From positions 1 to 64,000 of the forward strand of contig JBDHLD010000028.1 of NCBI GenBank assembly GCA_039586035.1: DNA of 64,000 nt. Direction: 5' to 3'. This document shows positions 16,466 to 24,201 of the stretch, piece after piece. Below the pieces are notes generated by a model, which made no database searches, was not told the origin of the DNA, and was given only the letters and a program-made list of their open reading frames with translations. Numbering within the stretch: the stretch's first letter is position 1; every line of letters begins with the position of its first letter. A program made the translations under genes and the position numbers. This DNA is from JBDHHQ01 sp039586035 (GTDB lineage: Bacteria; Gemmatimonadota; Gemmatimonadetes; Longimicrobiales; Gaopeijiaceae).

Positions 16466-17757
16466 CGGTCGTCCTTCTTCGACGTTGGAGGGGGCGCCCC
16501 AGGCTCACCCCCGGGCCGGGGCCCAGATGCCTCGCGCGCTGCACCGGGACCTCGGGCTGCCGGACCGCGACTCGCGGGGGGGATTCGAGCCAGGACGCGC
16601 GCGAAATCCTGCAGTGCCTGGACATTATGGATCGGGAGGAAGCGATCCACAAATGGGAGCGCCGCCGCCATTCCCGCCACCCTGGCCTCGTACCGCTCGT
16701 TCCCCAGATAGGGGTTCAGCCAGATCAGCCGATGACACCGGTGCTGGAGGTGTCGCATCTCCCTGGCCAGGAGCTCGCTGTCGTCCCGGTCGCAGCCGTC
16801 GCTGATGATGACCACGACCGCTCCCCGCCGCAGCAGCCGCCGGGCCCAGCGCCGGTTGAACTCCGCCAGACAGGCGCCGATCCGGGTCCCCCCGGCCCAG
16901 TCCGCTACCTCGCGGGTGGCTTCGTCCAACGCCCGGTCCACGTTGCGTACACGAAGCTGCGGGGTGATGCGGGACAGCCGGGTGGCGAACACGAAGGTCT
17001 CCACGCGATCCAGGGACGAAACCACGGCGTGGAAGAACTGGAGGACGAGCCGGGAGTAGCGCTCCATCGACCCGCTGATGTCCGCCACGAGCACCACGGG
17101 CCGCTGCTTGACGGCACGGCTGCGGCGCGGCAGACGAGCCGGCATGGCGCCCAGCCTGCTGGCCCGCCGCAGCACGCGGCGGAGGTCCACGGCAGAGCCG
17201 GCGTCGTCCCGAACGTAGCGGCGCGTGACCCGCAGGCTCGCCGTCCAGTCGAGGTCCCGGATCAGCCGCCTGACGGTCTCGAGCTCCTCCGGCGTCATGT
17301 CCGAGAACCACTTGCGCTTGAGCACCTCCTCGGACGAAAACGCCCCCGAGCGGTCCACCACGTCCATCTCCGGCAGATCCTGTCGGGCCTTGAACGCCAT
17401 GAAGGTGGCGATGGTCAGGCCGGTAGACGTGCGATGCCGAGGTGCGCGCGGCATGGTGCGAGGCTGACTCCGGCCCTCGAGCTCCTCGCCCCGCCAGAAC
17501 CAATCGAACAGCGTCTGAAAGAGGGCCAGGTCGTCCTTGCGGTTGACCAAGAGCGCCCGGGCGACGCGGAAGACCTGACGACGGTCTTCCAGGCCCACCC
17601 ATTCCAACGCGTGGACCAGGTCGCCGATCTGCTCAGTCGTGACCACCATGCCGGCTCTGCGCAGCACGCGCGCGAACTCGACCAGATTGTGGAGGAGCGT
17701 GCCCTCGACCTCCCCAACGGCGAATCGGTCGGGTGACGGATCGATGAGGTCGGTCAC
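16462..17757 (-). CDS. coxE: CoxE VWA-domain maturation protein (form I cluster)
   Basis: This protein of about 431 residues belongs to the CoxE-like VWA family. It has MIDAS motif DISGS, DWAGGTRIG and VIISDGCD in the C-terminal half, and a helical N-terminal half with LLVNRKDDLALFQTLFDWFW. It acts with the AAA+ ATPase CoxD in maturation of the Mo-S-Cu site. The likely start is GTG 17757, 13 bases after the coxD stop; a longer frame to 17847 would enter coxD and is rejected. The C-terminal 35 residues are Gly/Pro-rich and low complexity. The stop overlaps coxG (ATGA). Confidence 0.88.
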   Translation of the reverse strand: MTDLIDPSPDRFAVGEVEGTLLHNLVEFARVLRRAGMVVTTEQIGDLVHALEWVGLEDRRQVFRVARALLVNRKDDLALFQTLFDWFWRGEELEGRSQPRTMPRAPRHRTSTGLTIATFMAFKARQDLPEMDVVDRSGAFSSEEVLKRKWFSDMTPEELETVRRLIRDLDWTASLRVTRRYVRDDAGSAVDLRRVLRRASRLGAMPARLPRRSRAVKQRPVVLVADISGSMERYSRLVLQFFHAVVSSLDRVETFVFATRLSRITPQLRVRNVDRALDEATREVADWAGGTRIGACLAEFNRRWARRLLRRGAVVVIISDGCDRDDSELLAREMRHLQHRCHRLIWLNPYLGNERYEARVAGMAAALPFVDRFLPIHNVQALQDFARVLARIPPASRGPAARGPGAAREASGPRPGGEPGAPPPTSKKDDR

Positions 17758-17770
17758 GGGAGCCCCGTCT

Positions 17771-18697
17771 TCACTTCTCGGAGAGGTCTGCCCGGGGGAG
17801 GTCCTCGAGCATGGCAGCCGCGGCGGCGCCCCGTACCGCGTCCACATCGTCCTGGTACTTGAGAAGCAGGCCGAGCGTCCGGTCCACGACCGCCGGGTCG
17901 AGTCGCTCCGCGTTCAGGTGCGTCAGCGCCCGTGCCCAGTCGAGTGACTCCGCGACCCCAGGGTTCTTGTACAGCTCCAGCTCCCTGAGTCGCTGGACGA
18001 ACCCCACCACCTGCGTCGTCAGCCGCTCGTCGGCCTCCGGCACCTTGGCCCGCAGGATGCGCAGCTCTCGGTCGAGGGTGGGATAATCGATCCAGTGATA
18101 GATGCACCGGCGCTTGAGCGCGTCGTGGATCTCCCGGGTGCGGTTCGATGTGACCACGACGATGGGCGCGTGCTCGGCCTGGTAGGTGCCGAGCTCCGGG
18201 ATCGTGATCTGGAAGTCTCCGAGCAGCTCGAGCAGGAACGACTCGAACTCCTCGTCGGCCCGGTCGAGCTCGTCGATGAGCAGGACCGGCGCACGCTCGT
18301 GGCTCTGGTCGATGGCCTGGAGGAGGGGCCGGCGCAGCAGGAACTCCTCGGAGAAGATATCGATCGAGGCGCCACTGTCCGCGGCCTGGGCCCGCGCCTG
18401 GATCTCGATGAGCTGGTGGGGATAGTTCCACTCGTACACGGCCTGGGTCACGTCCAGCCCCTCGTAGCATTGGAGCCGGATGAGCGGGGTGCTCAGCGCG
18501 TCGGAAAGGACCCGCGCGACCTCGGTCTTTCCCACGCCCGGCTCGCCTTCGAGGAACAACGCCTTCTCCATCCGGAGCGCCAGAAAGATACTGGTCGCCA
18601 GATCGAGGTCGGCGAAATAGCCTTGCTCGGCGAGGCGGCTGCGGGTCGCCTCGACGGAGTCTAGCATCTGCCCCTCCGGGTCGGTGGGTGGGTTCAC
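17771..18697 (-). CDS. coxD: CoxD MoxR-family AAA+ ATPase (form I cluster)
   Basis: This AAA+ ATPase of about 308 residues has Walker A GEPGVGKTE, Walker B VLLIDELDRAD and the sensor segment VVVTSNRTREIHDALKRR. CoxD of Oligotropha (295 residues) is the membrane-associated chaperone required to form the Mo-S-Cu cluster of CO dehydrogenase. The start at GTG 18697 overlaps the stop of the molybdopterin-binding/MocA gene (GTGA) and has AAGGAGG 11 bases upstream; an alternative ATG at 18667 also has a GGAGGGG but very close. The upstream reading continues open to 19468 but lies inside the previous gene. Confidence 0.9.
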   Translation of the reverse strand: MNPPTDPEGQMLDSVEATRSRLAEQGYFADLDLATSIFLALRMEKALFLEGEPGVGKTEVARVLSDALSTPLIRLQCYEGLDVTQAVYEWNYPHQLIEIQARAQAADSGASIDIFSEEFLLRRPLLQAIDQSHERAPVLLIDELDRADEEFESFLLELLGDFQITIPELGTYQAEHAPIVVVTSNRTREIHDALKRRCIYHWIDYPTLDRELRILRAKVPEADERLTTQVVGFVQRLRELELYKNPGVAESLDWARALTHLNAERLDPAVVDRTLGLLLKYQDDVDAVRGAAAAAMLEDLPRADLSEK

Positions 18698-20346
18698 GGG
18701 GGCGTTTCCCTCCTTCGAGCGGCCTCCAGCGCTTCCGGCGTATCGACGTCCATGAGGACCCCCTCTCCCGACACCGCGACTTCGCACACGTCGTCCACGA
18801 ACGTGTTGAGCAGGTGCCGGCCGCCCACGTCGCCCTCCAGCGTCTGGAGCGCCGCGAAGTACCGAGAAGCCCAGAGGACCGGGTTGCCCCGTTTGCGGTC
18901 GCGAACCGGCACGCAGATGCCACGGCCGCTGCGGGGATCGAAGGCGTCGAGGAGCGCCCGGACGTCGTCCGCCGAGAGCCAGGGCATGTCGCCGAGGGCG
19001 ACGAGGACGGCATCGGCTTGGTCCGCCGTGGCCGCCACCCCGGCACTCACCGACGTGCCCATCCCCGCTTCCCAGTCCCCGTGCGTCACGAAACGGACGG
19101 GAAGCCCCGCGAGAGCCGCCCGGACGGCCTCCGCCTGGTGCCCAACGACCACGACGACGGGCTCCAGCGGCAGGTCGACGAGCACCTCCACTACGTGTCG
19201 GACGATGGGCCGCCCGCCCACGTTCGCGAGCAGCTTGTTCGTGTCGCCCATGCGGGACGAGCCACCGGCGGCAAGGACCACGGCGGCGAATCGGTGTGCG
19301 CCTTGGGGCTCGCCCGATGGCCCGCGGCGAGGTTGGAGCCGGCCAGGTGGCTCTTTGAGCAGCCCACCGACGGCCATGTCCGCGATGTCGTCCTCCGAGG
19401 GCATGCGTCCGGCCAGCACGTGCTCGAGCACCATGTCGAATCCGTTGCGGCGGATCGATCTGGCGCAACCGGGCACGCCCAGGACCGGCGTGCCTTCATG
19501 TCTCGCCAGAAGCGTGAGATTCCCGGGATCCACCGGGATGCCCAGGTGGAGGATCTGCCCCCCCGCGCGCTCCACGGCTCTGGGGATCACGTCGCCGCGG
19601 TCGCCCGTGGCAGACGCTCCCAGGACGAGCACCAGATCGGAACCGGCTCTCAGGGCGTCCAGCAGCGTCGTCGTGACCGCGTCCAGCTCGTGGTCGCAGA
19701 CGGCGTCGGAGTCGAGGCGGCTCCCGAGGGCAGCCAGACGCCGAGTCATCGTGTCGCGCGATCGCTCGAGGACCTTCTGCGACGTTCCAGGCAGTCGTGT
19801 CTGGATCAGACTCACACCGCAGGACTCGAAGGCGGCTACGCGCAGTGGCGGTCCGCGGACCCGCATGGCGGGCGTTCCGTGATGGATCGACTCCAGGCAG
19901 GCGCTCAACGCCGCCGCCGGCACGGCGAAAGGGATGATCTTGACGGTGGCGACAAGGGTCCCCTGGCGGACCGGCGCCCAGGGGGGGAGGGTGGCGACGG
20001 TGACCGACTCGTGCACCCGGTTGAGCGCCTGGATCCGGTCTACGTCGAGGTGGACGAGACCACCCCGCCCGGCGACGAGGTTGCAGCGGCCCGTCCCGGG
20101 ACGGCGCACCTCCACGTCGGGACCGGCCAGAGCCTGCGCGACGGTCTCTGCGGCCTCGTCTTCCGCTACGTCCTCTGCCTCGAGCACGGCTACGGTCACA
20201 CGGGCGATCCCCCCCTCGACGAGCGCCGTCACGTCGTCTCCGTCCAGCACGCGTCCCTTCCGGAGGAATCGACCGGAGGGCAGGCGGAGCGAGTGAGCCA
20301 GCACGCCCCCCTCGGCGTGCTGCGCTTCCAGGGGGCCGAACCTCAT
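18694..20346 (-). CDS. Molybdopterin-binding domain / MocA-like cytidylyltransferase fusion
   Basis: This two-domain protein has 550 residues. Residues 1-340 form a molybdopterin-binding region of MoeA/MogA type (VLVLGASATGDRGDVIPRA, VLGVPGCARS). Residues 350-545 form an NTP-transferase domain of the MobA/MocA type (VVLAAGGSSRMGDTNKLL, ALGDMPWLSADD, GNPVLW). MocA enzymes attach CMP to molybdopterin to make the cytosine dinucleotide cofactor that CO dehydrogenase uses, so a place upstream of coxD is logical. The architecture is seen in other Mo-hydroxylase operons. It starts at ATG 20346 in an ATGA overlap with the XdhC C-terminal gene and ends in a GTGA overlap with coxD. Confidence 0.85.
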   Translation of the reverse strand: MRFGPLEAQHAEGGVLAHSLRLPSGRFLRKGRVLDGDDVTALVEGGIARVTVAVLEAEDVAEDEAAETVAQALAGPDVEVRRPGTGRCNLVAGRGGLVHLDVDRIQALNRVHESVTVATLPPWAPVRQGTLVATVKIIPFAVPAAALSACLESIHHGTPAMRVRGPPLRVAAFESCGVSLIQTRLPGTSQKVLERSRDTMTRRLAALGSRLDSDAVCDHELDAVTTTLLDALRAGSDLVLVLGASATGDRGDVIPRAVERAGGQILHLGIPVDPGNLTLLARHEGTPVLGVPGCARSIRRNGFDMVLEHVLAGRMPSEDDIADMAVGGLLKEPPGRLQPRRGPSGEPQGAHRFAAVVLAAGGSSRMGDTNKLLANVGGRPIVRHVVEVLVDLPLEPVVVVVGHQAEAVRAALAGLPVRFVTHGDWEAGMGTSVSAGVAATADQADAVLVALGDMPWLSADDVRALLDAFDPRSGRGICVPVRDRKRGNPVLWASRYFAALQTLEGDVGGRHLLNTFVDDVCEVAVSGEGVLMDVDTPEALEAARRRETPP

Positions 20347-21047
20347 GGCGCGGTCGCCGCGCCTCGCAGGTGGCCGATGAGCTCCGCCACGATGGCCACG
20401 GCGATCTCGGCCGGGGTGCGGGCCCCGATGTCGAGGCCGATGGGACCCTTGATGCGCTGGAGGCTCCGCTCATCCGTGCCGCCTTCGCGGAGCCGCGCCA
20501 GGCGTTTCTGGTGCGTCTTCCGGCTCCCGAGGGCGCCGATGTAGAAGGCGTCGGAGTCCAGAGCCGCCTCGAGAGCGGGATCGTCCAGCTTCGGATCGTG
20601 CGTCAGCGTCACGATGGCGGTGCGGTGATCGGGATTCAGGCCGGGGACCGCCTCGTTCGGCCACCTGAGGTCCAGGAGAGTCCCCGGGAACCGCTCCGCG
20701 GACGCGAACGCGGACCTCGGGTCCACGACGGTCACCTCGATTCCGGCAATGGTCGCGAGCTGGGCCAGGGGCTGGGATACGTGAACGGCGCCCACGACGA
20801 TGAGTCGCACTGGGGGATTGTAGGGTCGCAGGAAGACGCGTTCCCCGTCATGCTCGACGACTCCGGATCGGTCCGATCGCAAGGCGTCGGCCGCCGCCGC
20901 AGTCGGCCATTCGCGGTGCAGCGCGGGCGTGTCCGGGTCAAGCGGGAACAGGAGCGCTTGCTCCCCGCTCTCCAGCCGAGTCGCCAGGACCGCCGGCCGT
21001 TTGCCGCGCCTGGCTTCGAGCAGATCCTCCAGGACGGCGCTGTTCAA
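20343..21047 (-). CDS. XdhC Rossmann-domain protein (C-terminal half of a split XdhC/CoxI)
   Basis: This 234-residue protein corresponds to the C-terminal XdhC_C part of molybdenum-cofactor chaperones: RLIVVGAVHVSQPLAQLA, VTVVDPRSAFA, and the AIVTLTHDPKLDDPAL and YIGALGSRKTHQKR segments. The start is a TTG at 21047 overlapping the TGA of the N-terminal half (TTGA), with GAGAGG upstream; no in-frame ATG fits the domain boundary. Together with the preceding gene it rebuilds one full-length XdhC. It probably brings sulfurated Moco to the form I CO dehydrogenase. Reading upstream of the TTG gives an Arg/Gly-rich out-of-frame sequence, so it is not a fusion. Confidence 0.8.
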   Translation of the reverse strand: MNSAVLEDLLEARRGKRPAVLATRLESGEQALLFPLDPDTPALHREWPTAAAADALRSDRSGVVEHDGERVFLRPYNPPVRLIVVGAVHVSQPLAQLATIAGIEVTVVDPRSAFASAERFPGTLLDLRWPNEAVPGLNPDHRTAIVTLTHDPKLDDPALEAALDSDAFYIGALGSRKTHQKRLARLREGGTDERSLQRIKGPIGLDIGARTPAEIAVAIVAELIGHLRGAATAP

Positions 21048-21370
21048 TCGACCCTCTCGAGGTACACCACCACGGTGCCGCCGCACGCCAAGCCGACCTC
21101 CCAGGCCTGGTCGTTCGTGACGCCGTACTCCAGCAGCTTCGGGAATCCCGATCCGATGACGTCGGCTGCCTCGTGGATGACGGCGCCCTCCACGCACCCG
21201 CCGGACACCGAACCCACGAACGAGCCGTCGTCCGTGATGGCCATGTGGCTGCCCTCTTTCCGAGGCGCCGAGCCCCACGTCCGTACCACCGTAGCCAGGG
21301 CGACGGCGCGGCCCTGACCGCGCCAGCTTCGGACCTGAGCAAGGACGTCCTCGTCTAGATCTGATCGCAT
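21044..21370 (-). CDS. XdhC/CoxI N-terminal domain protein
   Basis: This 108-residue protein is the XdhC_CoxI N-terminal domain alone (PF02625 type): LATVVRTWGSAPRKEGSHM, GSVSGGCVEGAVIHEA and GLACGGTVVVYLER. In undivided XdhC proteins this domain sits before the Rossmann domain and shares in Moco binding. It starts at ATG 21370 and ends in a TTGA overlap with the C-terminal half. It is the first gene of the form I cox operon in the direction of transcription, so the operon promoter should lie upstream of 21370. Confidence 0.85.
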   Translation of the reverse strand: MRSDLDEDVLAQVRSWRGQGRAVALATVVRTWGSAPRKEGSHMAITDDGSFVGSVSGGCVEGAVIHEAADVIGSGFPKLLEYGVTNDQAWEVGLACGGTVVVYLERVD

Positions 21371-21684
21371 CGTCTTCGTCGCCTTTGGGCGGGACAGCGC
21401 CGGCAAGGACCGTTGTGGCGGGTCATGGCTCGAAACGCGGGCCCGTGACATACTCCCCTCAGACCCTGTCCGACACCACTGGCAACGTGGGGCTACGGCG
21501 CGAGGACCGAAAGCCCGACCCGCCGCTGCGCGGTGGGTGGCCGCGGGCATCCGTGACGTGGTCGGGCGCCGCGGCACCGGGTTCGCAGAGAGGGTGTAGG
21601 ACGGGCGCGTGCGAGCCGGGTTCAGGTGCGCCGATTCCTCCTTTCCAAGAGGCCGAGCCGTTGGACGTTCCTTTCGTGAGTCGG
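21371..21684. other. Divergent intergenic region between the cox operon and the P1 peptidase gene
   Basis: These 314 bases lie between divergently transcribed genes and should contain both promoters. On the plus strand a CATACT near 21450 with TGGCTC 17 bases upstream is a weak sigma-70-like candidate for the peptidase gene. I did not see a convincing CO-regulator site or molybdenum-cofactor riboswitch fold for the cox side. Open reading here has no recognisable similarity. Confidence 0.35.
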
Positions 21685-22785
21685 ATGAGCGCGAGTCGAA
21701 GGTGGAGCGAGACGGCCCCGCGGCCCTACGGGTGCCCGCTCGGTCGAGCCGTGCTCGGCCTCACTCTCTTCGCATGGGCAGGGCCCGCTTGGGCGCAGGC
21801 ACCGGAGGAGGACATGGGACTGACCTCGGTGGCAGGTGTGAAGGTCGGCCAGGTGACGCTGGACGGACGCCCCACGGGGTGCACCGTGGTCTTGACCGAA
21901 GAGGGAGCCGTGGGTGCCGTCGACGTGCGGGGAGGCGCGCCGGGTACTCGGGAGACCGACCTCCTGGATCCCACCAACACCGTGCAGGAGGTCAACGCGG
22001 TCGTGCTGGCGGGCGGCAGCGCGTTCGGGCTCGACGCGGCCTCGGGCGTCATGCGTTACCTGGAGGAACGTGGGCGGGGCTACAGGGTGGGCGACGTGGT
22101 GGTGCCCATCGTGGTGGGCGCGATCCTCTTCGATCTGGGCGTCGGCGATGACCCGAGCGTGCGTCCGGACGCGGACTGCGGCTACCTGGCCGCGGCCACG
22201 GCGAGCGCCGACGCGGTGGCCGAAGGGAGCGTGGGAGCGGGGGCGGGCGCTACGGTCGGGAAGCTCAGGGGGATGGCGCGGGCCATGAGAGGTGGGATCG
22301 GCACGGCCTCGGTGACGCTGCCGGGGGGGCTCACGGTGGCCGCGTTGGTGGCCGTGAACAGCGTGGGCGACGTCGTCGACCCGGCAACGGGGGCCGTCGT
22401 CGCTGGAGTGCGAACCGAGGACGGTCGCGGCCTGGCCGATGCCCGCCGGCTGGTCAGGGAGCCCGCGACGGGGGACTCCGACGGTCGGGCCAACACCACC
22501 ATCGCGGTCGTCGCCACCAACGCCCGTCTGACCCAGGCCGAGGCCACCACGGTCGCGCGCATGGCTCACGACGGGATCGCACGGACCGTGTACCCCGCGC
22601 ATACGCCCGGGGACGGCGACACCGTGTTCACGCTCGCCACCGGCGCCCACGTGGGAGACGAACCTCTCCTGGTCGTGGGCGCGCTCGCCGCGGACGTGTT
22701 GGCCGAGGCGATCGTCAGGGGAGTCCGGGCGGCCAGCAGCCTCCCGGGACTGCCTGCCGCCACCGACCTGGCTCCGGGACGGTGA
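21685..22785 (+). CDS. P1 family peptidase (DmpA/BapA-type, S58), secreted
   Basis: This 366-residue protein has an N-terminal signal peptide (hydrophobic GRAVLGLTLFAWAGPAWA, cleavage after AWA). The mature part matches the P1/S58 aminopeptidase family: VNAVVLAGGSAFGLDAASG, VPIVVGAILFDLGVGD, GSVGAGAGATVGK and VAVNSVGDVVDP. Family members self-cleave into two chains and remove N-terminal residues from peptides, amides or beta-peptides. The start at ATG 21685 puts the signal peptide in the normal place; the frame is open further upstream but without similarity. It is coupled to the following symporter by a GTGA overlap, suggesting that products released in the periplasm are imported. Confidence 0.85.
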   Translation: MSASRRWSETAPRPYGCPLGRAVLGLTLFAWAGPAWAQAPEEDMGLTSVAGVKVGQVTLDGRPTGCTVVLTEEGAVGAVDVRGGAPGTRETDLLDPTNTVQEVNAVVLAGGSAFGLDAASGVMRYLEERGRGYRVGDVVVPIVVGAILFDLGVGDDPSVRPDADCGYLAAATASADAVAEGSVGAGAGATVGKLRGMARAMRGGIGTASVTLPGGLTVAALVAVNSVGDVVDPATGAVVAGVRTEDGRGLADARRLVREPATGDSDGRANTTIAVVATNARLTQAEATTVARMAHDGIARTVYPAHTPGDGDTVFTLATGAHVGDEPLLVVGALAADVLAEAIVRGVRAASSLPGLPAATDLAPGR

Positions 22786-24200
22786 CCCTCCAACTCGGTC
22801 TGCTGCTGGCGTACTCGGCGGCGCTGATCGGGCTGGGGCTGTGGATCGGCCGGCGGGTGGAGGGCAGCGGGGATTTCTTCGTGGCCGGCCGGCGGCTGGG
22901 CCCAGGCCTCCTCTTTGCCACCATGCTGGCAGCCAACATCGGTGCCGGATCGACCGTGGGGGCGGCCGGTCTGGGGTATCGGGATGGCCTGAGCGGCGCC
23001 TGGTGGGTGGGATCCGCGGGGGTGGGCACGCTGATCCTGGCCTGGTGGGTCGGACCTCGGATCTGGCAGGTGGCCTGGGACCGGGGTCTCTACACGGTGG
23101 GCGACTACCTCGAGCACCGATACGGCCGCTCCGTCAGAGCGGTAATCGCGTCGCTGCTCTGGCTCGGGACGCTGGCCATCCTGGCGGGTCAGCTGATCGC
23201 CATGGCCTGGGTCCTGGAAGTCGTCGCCGGCACGCCCAGGTGGGTGGGGGTGCTGATCGGTGGCGGAGTCATGACCGTCTACTTCACCGCAGGCGGCCTC
23301 CTGACCTCGGCGTGGGTCAACCTCGTCGAGCTGGCGGTGCTGGTGGTGGGGTTCGCCGTGGCGCTGCCGTGGGCGCTGTGGGCCGCCGGCGGCTGGACCG
23401 AAGTCGCGGCGGCCGCTCCCGTCTCCGTCGAGGGGTACCTGAACCCCATGCGTGGTGGGGAATCGGGGTGGACCTATCTGGCCCTGCTCGCTCCCGCCTT
23501 CATCGTATCGCCAGGCCTGCTGCAGAAGATCTACGGCGCCAGGCACGAGCACGTCGTCAAAGTCGCTGTGACGGCGGTGGGCGTGGCGCTGCTCTTGTTC
23601 GCGTTCGTGCCCCCGGTCCTGGGTATGATCGCCCGCGTCTACGAGCCCGCGCTGACGAACCACGAGCTGGCGCTCCCCACCGTGCTATCGGCGGGTCTGC
23701 CCCTGTGGCTCGGTACGCTGGCCCTCGCCGCCGTCTTCTCGGCAGAGATCAGCTCTGCGGACGCCATACTGTTCATGTTGTCCACCTCCCTTTCCCAGGA
23801 CCTCTACAAGCGATTCGTGGCTCCCGACGCCAGTGACCGGAAGGTGCTGGCGGTGGCCAGGGGTGCAGCCGTCGCCGGCGGAGGTCTCGCCCTGCTCTTG
23901 GCCCTGGTCCTTCCGACGGTCATCGACTCGCTCACGATCTTCTACTCGATCCTGAGCGTCAGCCTGTTCGTCCCGGTCGTGGCCGGCCTTTACACGCGCC
24001 GCCCCGGCGTGCCCGAGGCCCTGGCCGCCATTGGAGCGGGCGTGGTGGGTCTTGCCGGCGCGCGCCTGTTGGGCCTCGGCACCTTGCACCGCTTCCTCGA
24101 CCCGACGGTCGTGGGCCTGGTCGCCTCCGGTCTCGCCTTCGCGCTCGTGCTCTGGGCACGTACGGAGAAGACCGGGAGACCGGGGCCCCGGTCCCACTGA
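22782..24200 (+). CDS. Sodium:solute symporter family protein
   Basis: This 472-residue protein with about 12-13 hydrophobic segments belongs to the SSS family (PutP/PanF-like). It has the FFVAGRRLGPG start region, ANIGAGSTVGAAGLGYRDG, TVGDYLEHRYG, and SAEISSADAILFMLSTSLSQD with DLYKRF, a region that contributes to Na+ binding. It imports a small solute together with Na+. The GTG start at 22782 overlaps the stop of the P1 peptidase, so the substrate may be an amino acid or related product of that enzyme; this is inference. The stop is separated by a single base from the end of the convergent asparagine-synthetase-like gene, with no terminator between them. Confidence 0.88.
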   Translation: MTLQLGLLLAYSAALIGLGLWIGRRVEGSGDFFVAGRRLGPGLLFATMLAANIGAGSTVGAAGLGYRDGLSGAWWVGSAGVGTLILAWWVGPRIWQVAWDRGLYTVGDYLEHRYGRSVRAVIASLLWLGTLAILAGQLIAMAWVLEVVAGTPRWVGVLIGGGVMTVYFTAGGLLTSAWVNLVELAVLVVGFAVALPWALWAAGGWTEVAAAAPVSVEGYLNPMRGGESGWTYLALLAPAFIVSPGLLQKIYGARHEHVVKVAVTAVGVALLLFAFVPPVLGMIARVYEPALTNHELALPTVLSAGLPLWLGTLALAAVFSAEISSADAILFMLSTSLSQDLYKRFVAPDASDRKVLAVARGAAVAGGGLALLLALVLPTVIDSLTIFYSILSVSLFVPVVAGLYTRRPGVPEALAAIGAGVVGLAGARLLGLGTLHRFLDPTVVGLVASGLAFALVLWARTEKTGRPGPRSH

Positions 24201-24201
24201 G

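Noticed and set aside
21371..21500. Possible molybdenum-cofactor riboswitch upstream of the cox operon
   Set aside because: No recognisable conserved core or stem arrangement was found by eye.
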